From contig AJWJ01000143.1 in NCBI GenBank assembly GCA_000277445.1, positions 1 to 46,029 of the forward strand: a DNA stretch of 46,029 nucleotides, read 5' to 3'. This DNA is from Polysphondylium violaceum. Its lineage: Eukaryota; Evosea; Eumycetozoa; Dictyosteliales; Dictyosteliaceae. Made by a program: the position numbers and the translations under genes. Positions within the stretch are counted from its first letter, which is position 1; each line of letters opens with the position of its first letter. Positions 33,821 through 44,498 of this stretch are shown here, in pieces. The notes under the pieces are model-generated. The model saw only the letters and a list, made by a program, of their open reading frames with translations, was not told the DNA's origin and made no database searches.

Positions 33821-36800
33821 TTAATCAATTGGATAATAAATTACAGCGGTATTAGCTTTACCTTTGACAAAGGTACATTGTCTTTGTTCCTTTCCTTTTG
33901 GATAATGAGCAAAACTAATAACAAAGTCTGTACCAGATGTACGAGAGTCACGACTATTGTTAAAGGTGAGGGGCTCTCTAAACAAGAGTGGAATGGTGGT
34001 ACCAGTGAGTTTGAATACTTGTTGAACTAAATTAGTAGAGACTTCAGACACCTTTTCAACTGAATCGCAACCGAGGTCAATAAACAAATCTCTGACGGGA
34101 GCTTTAAAGTGAATGGATAGAAAAGTATCACGTTTGTTGGAGGTACTCAAGGCAACGATAGAGTGGATTTTGAGACCCACTTTTTTTTGAGTATACTTTT
34201 TCGAATCATATTTGTAAATGTGTTGGTCAGTGATAATAAGTGTTCTCAGCTGAGATTTACCACGCTTGTTGATCTTTACAACATTGTCAGCAAAGAGAAT
34301 TTCTTTATCACCACCTTTTTGAAACAAAAGTTGCACAGCTTCAGAGAATTGAAGCTTCTTGGGATTAGAATCGTCTGAGAGATAGTCGGCAGAAAACTTT
34401 CTTCTACAGTCCCATTCCTTCTTTTTAAAATATCCCATTCCAAAGAGATCCAAAGCCAATATCTTTTGTCTTACCAGTGCTCTCTGTTCCATAGAGAGTG
34501 AGCAAACTTTCATTTTTGCCCACCAAGTGATATGAATCACTTGGATAAGGTCCTCAAGTGCAGATTTTTTGGGCCATAATGTTGGAATAGCTTTACCTTT
34601 ACAATAGGTTGGACCCACTGCCCAAGGTTGGAGTTTTTTGAAATAGGTACGAATTCTATAACGGAGATAACAGTTTTGAATTTTAGCTACACTCTTTTTA
34701 CGAAGGATTTGTTTTTGAATTTCTTCCTTTTCCTGTTGAAGTCTGGCCAATTCAGATTTATACCATTTTCTAGCCTGATAACCTCTCCAATGTCTTTGAA
34801 TAATGATGCAGACCTTGGGCATTTGTTTGCTACGAAGCTCTTCGAGGTGGAAGAGGGTTTTGGCAGATTTGATGAAAATCTTTTTCTTTCCAAATTGGCA
34901 TTCTGCTTGACGATCGATGGGCGAGGGTATGAGGACTTTGGCAATCTCCATGGCACCATCTTTAACGGTACCATTCCAAAATGGCCAAGTGGCTGGAGCA
35001 ATCATTTTGTAACGGGCGAGGAAACGGGTGTAGTGTTGTCTATTGCAATAGCCTGCTTTCTTGACACGAACGGTTTCCAACATGTTTAGATATCTAATTT
35101 GATGTTTGACTCGCTCATAATCAAAGTGACCAGGTCTCTTTTCGTCGTTGGGCTTGATACAACGAATGTAATGTGGTTGACAGGAATTTAATTTACCAAT
35201 CAAATCATTGATGGCCACTTTAAATTGAGAAGCCATCGTGGTGGGAATCTTTTTGGCGCCAGTTTGTTGATTGGATGCTTTGAGGAAATCCAATTGAAAA
35301 AGACTCAACAAAAAATTGTTTTTGCTGGATTGCATGGTGTTGATGAGATCTTGATAGAGGGGATCCTTGTTTTTGTATATAAATTGCTCGAGGTTATAAG
35401 TAACAGAGCCAGCATAATGCTTGAGAGTAAATGATTGATTGGTGATGGAAAGATTATTGGTAGTTTCGTAAGACTCAAAGTGGTTGTGTTTGCCAAAGAA
35501 TTGATTCATTTTTTGAATCAACAACTCTGGTGTATTTTGACCGATAAGACAAGCCTCTTCGAGAAGTTTTAAAAGACCCACAGGTTGGCCTTCAATTAAA
35601 TCAATGATTGGGGTATTGTCGAAATAGTTGTCCATAAATTTCCACTCGACACCCTCTTTAATATATTCTTCTTGGTCTTGTCTGAGCACAAGATTGATAA
35701 AGAGTTGTTGTAACTTTTCGTTGGAATAGTTTATAATAAACTGTTCAAAGCTGTTGTTTTCAAACACTTCAAAGCCATAGATATCCAATATGCCAATCAT
35801 TGATTCAATGTTTTTTCTATCAATGTCTGATGAGATAGCTTTGTTTATCTTTTCAATGATAGTGTTGAACAATCTGTCATACAAAACCTTTGCTAAAGCG
35901 TCTCGTGTCTCCATTGCTTGATTGGTATTTAACAATACACGAATACTACTCTTTCTCTTGCTCACACCCAATGTGAGTGAACGAGAAATCAATGATTTCT
36001 CCAACTGATCTTCGTTGCAATCCAACAGTGCTGCAATCTTTTTCAATATCGATGGATTTTTTACATTGACGGCGTCAACATTGGCCTTTTCTTGATCGTT
36101 GCAAAACTCGAGATTTCCAATCAACAACACTGCGCCCAATATCCTGTACATCGAGTCCAAGTCTTCTTGTGTCCAACCAAGCGATTGCAAAGCCTGTCCA
36201 ACCAATTTAAACTCTCGGCCATCGTTGATATTGCTCACATTAAAACACATGGAATCCTTGAGATATCTATAGTAGGATGGATCATCAGACAATTGAAATT
36301 TGCTCGTGATCTCTTTGCTCGTGAGGAATTGATAAAATATATGAAAACTTCGTTCGCCAATGGCCCTAGTATGCACACGAGATTTCTCCAATAGAAACTG
36401 TTGTATCTTTCCACTGATGGGTGCACCTTTTTCGTCAAATTCAATTTCAATAAATTTACCAAATCTGGAGGAATTATCATTTTTCAAAGTTTTGGCATTT
36501 CCAAATGCCTCCAAAATCACATTGGAATCCATAATTAGTTTCATAATAATCTCTGATCGGTCAAGTGTTGCCGAATTTGCCTTTTCATTGATTTTATTAT
36601 TTATCGACGCTTTTGTAATATACTCCATCAATATTTTAGATGCTTCAGTTTTACCTATTTTACAATTGGTTAGTTAATTAGTACATACAACTTTAAAACA
36701 TTATCTCTCCATCTATAATTCATACCTGAACCACTTTCACCAGTTATAATTATACATTGATTTTCTTTTGTCAACAATAGTTTTTTATAGGTATCTTGGG

Positions 36801-37062
36801 CCAATGAATAGATGTGAGGGGGCACCTCATACATATACATGTTGTGATATGATTTTAGAGTTTGATCTGAATAGAGATGTTCTTTTTTTGAAAATGGGTT
36901 CACACTGACCACCTGTTCGCCAATGTATGTGTAAATGTGATCCTTGTGAAAACGAGTCGATATATTATTCATAATTTCATTTTCGTCCAAGTGCTCTAAA
37001 AAACAAAAATCTGGTAACCCCACATTTTTAATATTATTGAATGATGGTGTTATAGGCTCCAT
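33821..37062 (-). CDS. Class I myosin heavy chain, short-tail type
   Basis: Exons 37062-36726 and 36654-33821 flank a 71-bp phase-1 intron (GTATGA..AAATAG) placed exactly inside the P-loop; together they give 1056 residues. GESGSGKT is at 108-115, switch I (NAKTLKNDNSSRFGKF) at 165-180 and switch II (DIYGFE) at 403-408. The TEDS-rule residue, 16 before DALAK, is Ser348 in KRKSS, so the motor should be switched on by a PAK/Ste20-type heavy-chain kinase. The actin-binding loop has HYIRCIKPN. Two IQ motifs (IIIQRHWRGYQARKW and AKIQNCYLRYRIRTYF) lie near residues 722-785. The rest is a membrane-binding TH1 tail ending in KGKANTAVIYYP. No SH3 or GPQ region is present, so it matches the short-tail group (Dictyostelium MyoA, MyoE, MyoF). 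The specific orthologue is not decided. Confidence 0.95.
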
Positions 37063-37889
37063 TATTATTGTTGTGTGTGTTGTTTAATATTACAATATAT
37101 GATATAAATAATTAATGAGAAAAAGAAATAAATTAATTTACACTGAGACAATGGAAAGCCTCTGCCTCTTGCAAAAAAAAAAAATTCAAAAAAATAAAAA
37201 GATATTTATTTTTTTTAAAAAACTTTTTTTTTTTTTTTACAAGATTAATTCGTTTTTGCGCATTGTTTTTAAAGATATTGCAAATATATGTGGGGCGATT
37301 ATTACCGCCTACACTGGGCAATGTTTAATTTCTTTTAGTACCTCATATTGAAAATGATTTAGAATGATTATAAATCTAAATCAAATCATAAGTGAGAATA
37401 ACTTATCCAATGAGGTTTATGGTGGAGATAGTGTATTAAGGGATATACGATGCGATGGATATTAAATTAATAATATAAACACAAACAAACAAACCAAACT
37501 AAATTTATATGTTTTAAATAATTACTCATGTGTTACTTTAGTCATGTGATCTCGTAAAAAGCATATGAATAATCATGGAAGTGGTGTGGACCTAAAGTGG
37601 AAGTTCAAAATTAGATTTTTTTCACACACCAAGTCTTGAACAAAAAAAAAAAAAAAAAAAAAAAAAAAATAATTTTATTGAATAAATTTTAATTTGCCTG
37701 CTTGCGTGGTGGTGATTGTGTGTTTGTATAGAATAGATACAGTGTCTGCAATTTAAATTATTTGACGTGCGTGGCGTGTTATTCGATATTACATCAACAT
37801 CAACAACAACAACATTATCAATATATCAGTATATCAATATAATATAGTCTTATATAAAGATCGTCAATCATCACATATAAAGAACAACC
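37063..37889. promoter_or_regulatory. Divergent promoter between myosin I and apm1
   Basis: These 827 bp include a 28-A run at 37642-37669 and mixed A- and T-runs at 37167-37240. A CATCAACATCAACAACAACAAC stretch just before apm1 is probably its 5' leader. Short frames here are not credible. Confidence 0.5.
37642..37669. repeat. 28-A homopolymer
   Basis: An uninterrupted A run lies 220 bp upstream of apm1, in the divergent promoter with myosin I. Such runs are typical of dictyostelid promoters. Its exact length should be treated as approximate. Confidence 0.8.
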
Positions 37890-39377
37890 ATGGCAGCCTC
37901 TGCTATCTTTTTAATGGACTCAAAGGGCAAAGTCCTCATTTCGCGTAACTATCGTGGTGATGTGCCAATGAGTGTAGCTTCGAAATTTGTATCAAAGATT
38001 TTAGAAGAAGAAGACCTTAATCTTAAACCAATCATTCAAGAAGATGGTATCTCATATATTTATGTTAAATATAATAATTTATTTTGTATGTATATATGCT
38101 GTAGTAGTAGTAGTAGTAGGAGTAATAGAAGTAGTAAATGAAAGAATGAATGAATGAAGGCATGCATGAATCAACATACTAACATACAATCCAAAATATA
38201 TACAGTATTAGCAACTACAGAAAGAAATGCAAATGCTGCTACCATTTTATTATTTTTATATAAAATGATTGAAGTATTTAATGAATATTTTAAAGAATTG
38301 GAAGAAGAAAGTATTAGAGATAACTTTGTAGTCATCTATGAGTTAATGGATGAAATGATGGATTTTGGATATCCCCAATCTACAGAACCAAAGATTTTAC
38401 AAGAATACATTACACAAGAAGGTTATAAATTAGAAAGAGGAGCTAAAGGTATAATGTTACCAGCAGCCATTACTGGTGCTGTCTCTTGGAGAAAAGAAGG
38501 TATTAAATATAACAAAAACGAAGTGTTTCTCGATGTCGTTGAATCAATCAATCTTTTAGTATCTGCCAATGGTACTGTTTTACGTTCTGAAATTGTTGGT
38601 GCCGTTAAAATGAAATCAAAATTATCTGGTATGCCAGAATTACGTTTAGGTCTCAATGATAAGATTCTTTTTGAAAATAGTAATAAGAGTAATTATCTAT
38701 ATAGATATAATAGTAGTGATAGTATTAGTAGTAGTCGTTAATAATATTAACATATTTTTACAATTATAGCTGGAGCACCAAAAGGTAAAGGTGTAGAGTT
38801 AGAAGATGTTAAATTCCATCAATGTGTTAGATTATCTAAATTTGAAAATGACAGAACCATTTCATTTATTCCACCCGATGGTGAATTTGAATTGATGTCC
38901 TATAGATTAAATACAACTGTGAAACCATTGATATGGGTCGAATGCATTTCAGACACTCATGCTCATAGTCGTGTTGAATATATGGTTAAAGCCAAATCAC
39001 AATTTAAAGGTAAATCAATTGCAAACAATGTAGAAATCATAGTGCCAGTACCACCCGATGCTGATACACCAAAATTCAGATGTACAGTGGGTACCTGCAA
39101 ATACGCTCCAGAAAAGGATGCCATCATTTGGACCATCAAACAATTCCCAGGCGGTGGTAAAGAGTTTTTAATGAGAGCTCACTTTGGTTTACCCTCCATC
39201 TCTGACGAAAAGCCTGCCACTAAACCACCCATTATGGTTAAATTTGAAATCCCATATTACACCGTCTCTGGTATTCAAGTCAGATACTTGAAAATCATTG
39301 AAAAATCTGGTTACCAAGCTCTTCCTTGGGTACGTTATGTTTGTCTAAGTGGTGATTACCAATTTAGAACTTCTTAA
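37890..39377 (+). CDS. apm1: AP-1 clathrin adaptor complex mu chain
   Basis: Exons 37890-38085, 38206-38679 and 38770-39377 have introns of 120 and 90 bp (phases 1 and 1) and encode 425 residues, the normal mu1 length. The longin domain covers residues 1-140 (AIFLMDSKGKVLISRNYRGDV, NNLFLLATTERNANA, EYFKELEEESIRDNFVVIYEL). The mu homology domain follows (ITGAVSWRKEGIKYNKNEVFLDV), with GVELEDVKFHQCVRLSKFEN, FIPPDGEFELMSYRL and a C-terminal RYLKIIEKSGYQALPWVRY. The second join gives FENT-GAPKGKG, so the in-frame read-through after 38679 is intronic. AP-1 sorts cargo with YxxPhi signals between the trans-Golgi and endosomes, and mu1 binds that signal. Confidence 0.97.
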
Positions 39378-40106
39378 TTTATCCAGGTTATCGATATATA
39401 CAAAAAAAAAAAAAAAACTTTGTTCCCCGCTGGTCTTTTTCTTTTTTTGGGATAAACACCTCACTCTTTTTCCAACAACAATAACATACAACTTTACTTT
39501 TTTTAAAACAAAAACGAATAAATTTTTAAATTTAATTCAAAAGAATTATCTTTATTTTCTCCGGACAAAAACATTGTCGTAAATTTGATACTAAAATACT
39601 TTTGTCTCAGTCAATGTGGATTTTCATTTTCCAGTTGATCGACATATTATATAATATCCGGTTCAAACAAAAATATTTGATTGGTTTAGACAAATTTGTG
39701 TGAAAAAGGATGGGGATAATTTCATTAATAAAAACTCGTTTTCAGAGTAAACTCATTTTTTGATTTACACCAATTTTGACATCCCTATTCTATTATAAAG
39801 ACGTTAGGATATTCATGAAAAAAAAAAATCTATTTTTTTTTGAAAAAAAATGAAAAGAAAATTGAAAAATTTTCTTAATTTTATCTTGGCATTTTCTCTT
39901 GAGAAGGATCTTTTCTTGTTGCAGACCACATGATTTATTTTGATCGTGTTGCATATTTAATTGATTTGTGACCTTTCTTTTGTAAAAAAGATATAGTGAA
40001 CTTTATTCACTGATCCCTAAACTCCCTCAATAGGGCAAATCGCCTATTATCCCAAACTACCACTTCACACTCACACTCACACTCATTTTTCACCTCGAAC
40101 AATAAT
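39378..40106. other. Intergenic region between apm1 and the TIR gene
   Basis: These 729 bp hold the apm1 3' flank and the promoter of the TIR protein gene. A 15-bp A run follows the apm1 stop. An A-rich and T-rich block lies at 39818-39880. The (CACACT)n repeat at 40066-40085, just before the start codon, is probably 5' leader. No gene is seen. Confidence 0.5.
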
Positions 40107-40735
40107 ATGGGACCATTATTAAAACAAAAGATATTCAAAGATAAAAAGTTTTTCTTGATCAATTCTACCAAATTATCTTTTAAATTTGCCAAATGTTTTG
40201 ATGAATTTAAAGATCAAGTTGTAAAGAATGGAGGAATAATTCAATACTCTTTACAAAAGTTTAACACTGATTATCTCATTTGCTTTTATTGTGACCAAAA
40301 CGATGATAATGTCACTGTAAACCCTTATTTGTAAGTTTAGTTATTTGAGTAAAGTTTTGCTTTGTGCATATATTAATCATAGTATAATAAATAAATATCT
40401 TTAGAATACAAAATTTTGAAAAAGCTCAATCTTATAAAATACCATTTTTGTCTCATACATTTGTAGAGGAGTGTATAAAGGCTGAAAAAGTTATTGATGA
40501 TATAGATAGATTTAGAATCAGTTCAATTATCCTTCCACCAGCTAAGTTTGAAATCATATTAAATACTCCGGTACAAGAGCAGGAAGAAAATGAATTCTTG
40601 TCAAATTTTTATTTAGGATCTGATACTGCAAGTCAAAAATCAAATAATCATCCACAACAACAACGACAATATGAAAGTGAATGTGGTTCAGATGCTGTAA
40701 TTTTTGATTTGTTTGGTGATGTTGAAAATAATAAC

Positions 40736-40768
<33 letters not shown>

Positions 40769-43700
40769 GCTAGTGAAATGTTTAAAACTTATGAAGAAGA
40801 GTTTGATTTCACTGATTTCTTTGGTAATATTGAAACAGATTCTTCATATACTCAAAATGAAAACGATAGACTAGATATTGTTGATGATGTTTTACCTTTG
40901 AACAATGCTCAACAAGAGGGAGAGGAAGAAGAAAATTGGCCATTTGGTTTTGAAGAAGAACAATTTATTACAACACAAACAAGCTCCCTAGTTTTAGATG
41001 AACCAAAAAGAATAGTAAAATATCCAAGTTGGTAAATATTTTATCATTTCATTTAATAATCACAAATTATTAATCTCTTTATTTAAACTAGGGAATGTGA
41101 TAAAGTAGGTGGTTATTTTTATTATAGAAAAAATGACTCATTTGTATTGTATGATCAAATTAAAAACAAACTAAGAATGTTATCAGTCAGTTTAAATGGT
41201 TTAACCAGTTTAATTACAGAGGATAAAACATTACAATCATGGGGAAATTTATCGAGAAACTTTAAATTGTCTCAACCTTTAAATGTTGGCAAGAAATTTC
41301 AAAGTGGTTCATTGGGACATAATCATTCATTATATATTGATTATGAAAAACGTGTCTGGTCTTTTGGTCTCAATGAAAATAATCAATTGGGTCCTACACA
41401 ACCACCTACACCCACCACTGAAAAGATGCCCATGTTAAAGGTAGTCAATTTGCTCTACAATGTCATAATCGTATCTTGTGGTAAAAATTTTAGTGCCGCT
41501 CTCACAAGTTCTAATAGTCTCTTTACTTGGGGCAAAAATGATGCCGGTCAATTGGGACATGGACATAAAAATGATTTACATGTACCAACCATGGTAAATC
41601 TTTCAGTGCCCGATTACTTTATCTCTGATGTCTCTTGTGGTACATCTCACATGATGTGTACTTTGTCGAGCAAAGATTATAATATCGATACTGTTTATGC
41701 ATGGGGATCTAACCATAACAAACAAGTAGGCATTTGGTCTTCTAAGCCATACCAAATTCCACTCGCCTCCAAAGGTCTTAAAAGAATTTTTGCATTTAAA
41801 AATTCATCAATCATTTTATCTGAACCAAATAATATGACCATCATGAGTTCAAATATATTTAATCTCTCTTATCATAAAGTATTTGTAAGTATATAGTAAT
41901 GTACATTTCTTTCTTATATATTAACTTTTTTTTTTTTTTACAAAAATCAGGAATCAATGTATGATTATTCATTTACAACTATCAAAGATTCAATTGGTAT
42001 TAAAGTCAATAATCCATTTTATACTGTATTATTTTTAATTGATAAACCTGAAAAGATTTTAATTGTTGAATCTAGTATTGAAGAAGCTCATTCTAAATTT
42101 TCAAATGGCCAAATTCAAACATTATTAAATATTTGCTTTTCTTTTGGTTATTTAAAGTATGTGAATTAATAATATATTATAATTCTTTTTTTTTAGCCCT
42201 ACTAACAGTTAAAAACATAATTAGTGTTTTTAAATTATTATTAAAGTATATTAAACCTCAACTTTTAATTAATAGTGAGGATAATCAAACACCATTACAT
42301 ATTGCTGCAAAATATGAAAAATCAGAGATGTTGGTTCAACATCTATTAAAAATTGGTGTATTTGATATTGATCAACCTGATAATCAATTAAATACAGCTC
42401 TTCATATTTGTGCACAATATAATAATCAAAAGATTGCAGTTTTATTATTAACAAATGGATGTAGTAGAAATCTTAAAAATGAAGCAGGTTCAACTGCTAT
42501 GCACATTTGTGTAGCTGATGGTAAAACTCCTTTAGCTGCAGTATTGGCAAAACATGGTACACAAGCAATTCCAGATAAATCTATGAAAACTCCATTACAA
42601 TATATGTCTGGTGAAGAAAAACAAAATCTTCAAAGTATGTATAATATATTATTTTATAAATAATATATTATTTTTTTATTAACAATGATATCAAAAATTA
42701 GATGTTATATTTCAAAATGAAGTATTTTTATCATATGCTCATAGAGATTTAGGATTTCTTAGACCACTTAGAACTTTGTTTGAACAAAGATCTCTAAGAT
42801 GTTGGTTGGATGATTATAGATTACAAGCTGGTTGTAATTGGAAAGCTGAAATTACAAAGGGTGTAGAAGGGTCTAGTGTTGTTGTATTTATTGTATCTGA
42901 AACATCAGCTCATTCACTTTGGTGTCGTAAAGAATTGAAAATGTGTAAGAAATTGGGTAAAAAGATTTTGCCTCTTTACTATCACGATGTAAAAGTAGAT
43001 CCAGTAGTTCAAGGTCTCTTTGATTATGTACCATATGAAAAAGTGATCTTTTCACAACTCGACCAAACACAAGTTGAAAGAGAGGTATTAAATTACTCTA
43101 TTATTATCAAATCTTTAATCAAAGGTGAACAACAAATTATTGCTAATCAATCCCATTCCGATGTAATTGGAAACAATGCATCCAAATTGATTTATCTATC
43201 TTTTAATCCCCCCGATATCAGTATTCAATTGTTTTTAAAAGCAAATTTCATTCAAAAAAGATTACCATTTGTTTCCAAAATTGATTTGGAAAATGTTCAA
43301 TTACCAGCTGCCTCTGATTATGATAAATTCAAATTTGAAAATAGAAAAAAATTAATTAAATTGAATACCAAACTTTTTCAAGAGAGAAAACAACAAGAAG
43401 CTTTATTGGAAAAAGAAAAGGCAGAGAAAAAGAGACAACAATTTAAATTGGATATGAAGGTAGAGAAAAGATTACAAAAGAATGGTATTACCAAAGATCA
43501 TCCAGATTATCAATATTTTAGAAAAGATTATTATGAATTCTTTAATCAACAAAAAAATGTTTCTTTTGATCTTCAAAATGGACAACAACAAGTAAATTCT
43601 TTTGATGTTGGTACTAGTTTTTATAGTTCTTATATGGCTCCACCTACGGAGGTCAATAGTAATTTAGTTTCATCGAGCACTCTTGAAATTCCAGTTACTG

Positions 43701-44230
43701 ATTATAATGATATTCCAATTTTAAATGAAACCTATGACACAACTATTAATAGTTATAATACTGGTATAAACATTATTGGTGTTGATGGTGAATCAACAAC
43801 TTTAGAATCTCTAGAGATTCAAAATCAAGAAAAAGTTATATCTACTAATCTTGATACTAATCTTGCTTCAACTATACAAAACTCTTTGCTTCATTTAGTT
43901 ATTTTCACTTTGAAGTCAGATAAATTATTGGATGAAAATGTAATGTATATAGTTTTTTGAAAATGATTCAAAATAATGATGTACTAATAATTTAAACTAT
44001 AGTTTTATGAAGAAATATCATATTCTCAATCATTGGGAAAAACTATCATTGTAATAACAAATAATATCGACTCTAAAAAATTTGCACCAGATTCTTTAAA
44101 ATCTTTAACTTGGTATGAGATTCAATATTGTCAAGAAGAAGAACTATTTGAACATATTATCTCTTTGTATGAGATTTTAGAAAAAATTCAAACCATGACT
44201 TTTTCAATTCAAGAAATTCAAAGTAAATAA
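40107..44230 (+). CDS. BRCT-RCC1-ankyrin-TIR multidomain protein
   Basis: Seven exons (40107-40330, 40405-41031, 41092-41884, 41951-42156, 42225-42634, 42702-43939, 44003-44230) join in frame to 1241 residues. Residues about 10-110 are BRCT-like (FKDQVVKNGGII, KIPFLSHTFVEECIKAEK, with Phe in place of the usual Trp). An acidic Asn-rich linker follows. Residues about 310-520 hold RCC1-type blades (VWSFGLNENNQLG, LFTWGKNDAGQLGHG, VYAWGSNHNKQVG). Residues about 620-745 hold ankyrin repeats (NQTPLHIAAKYEK, NTALHICAQYNN, STAMHICVADG). Residues 760 to about 890 are a TIR domain: EVFLSYAHRD, RCWLDDYRLQAGCNW, SSVVVFIVSETSAHSLWCRKEL, LPLYYHDV. E831 in WCRKEL sits where TIR NADases have their catalytic Glu. 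A coiled coil (about 930-985) and a reduced second TIR-like segment (about 1130-1241) follow. A role in defence, cell death or stress signalling is inferred. Confidence 0.88.
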
Positions 44231-44360
44231 AGCTCAAAGAATAAATATGTCAAACACCACAATAATTTTGTTAAAACTATCTAATATTACAATCAATATA
44301 AACCTATTATTTATTCTATTTATATGTTTGATTTCAAAATCAAAAAAAAATTTAAATTGA

Positions 44361-44459
44361 TTTAAAATCCAATGAGGTTCAAAAAGAACTATTTAAGCAT
44401 ATTATCTGTTAGAAAATTTTCAAAGGCTTTATCGATTAAAGAAATTCAAAGTAATAAAT
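44361..44459 (+). pseudogene. Decayed copy of the last exon of the TIR gene
   Basis: About 100 bp, lying 130 bp after the TIR stop codon, align with gaps to the end of that gene (44095-44230). Shared blocks include TTTAAAATC, AGAACTATTT, CATATTATCT and a 16-nt block AAGAAATTCAAAGTAA at the very end. The copy has lost several internal pieces, carries an in-frame TAG and cannot encode the same peptide. It looks like an old tandem duplication of the gene end. A longer copy is not visible. Confidence 0.6.
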
Positions 44460-44498
44460 ACTTATACTTTTATTATATAAGTATGCTCCCTTTGGAAC

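Noticed and set aside
42133-42224. Reading the ankyrin exon with an upstream start as a separate gene
   Set aside because: The intron with TACTAAC and the acceptor at 42224 join it in frame to the RCC1 part, and downstream exons also join in frame.
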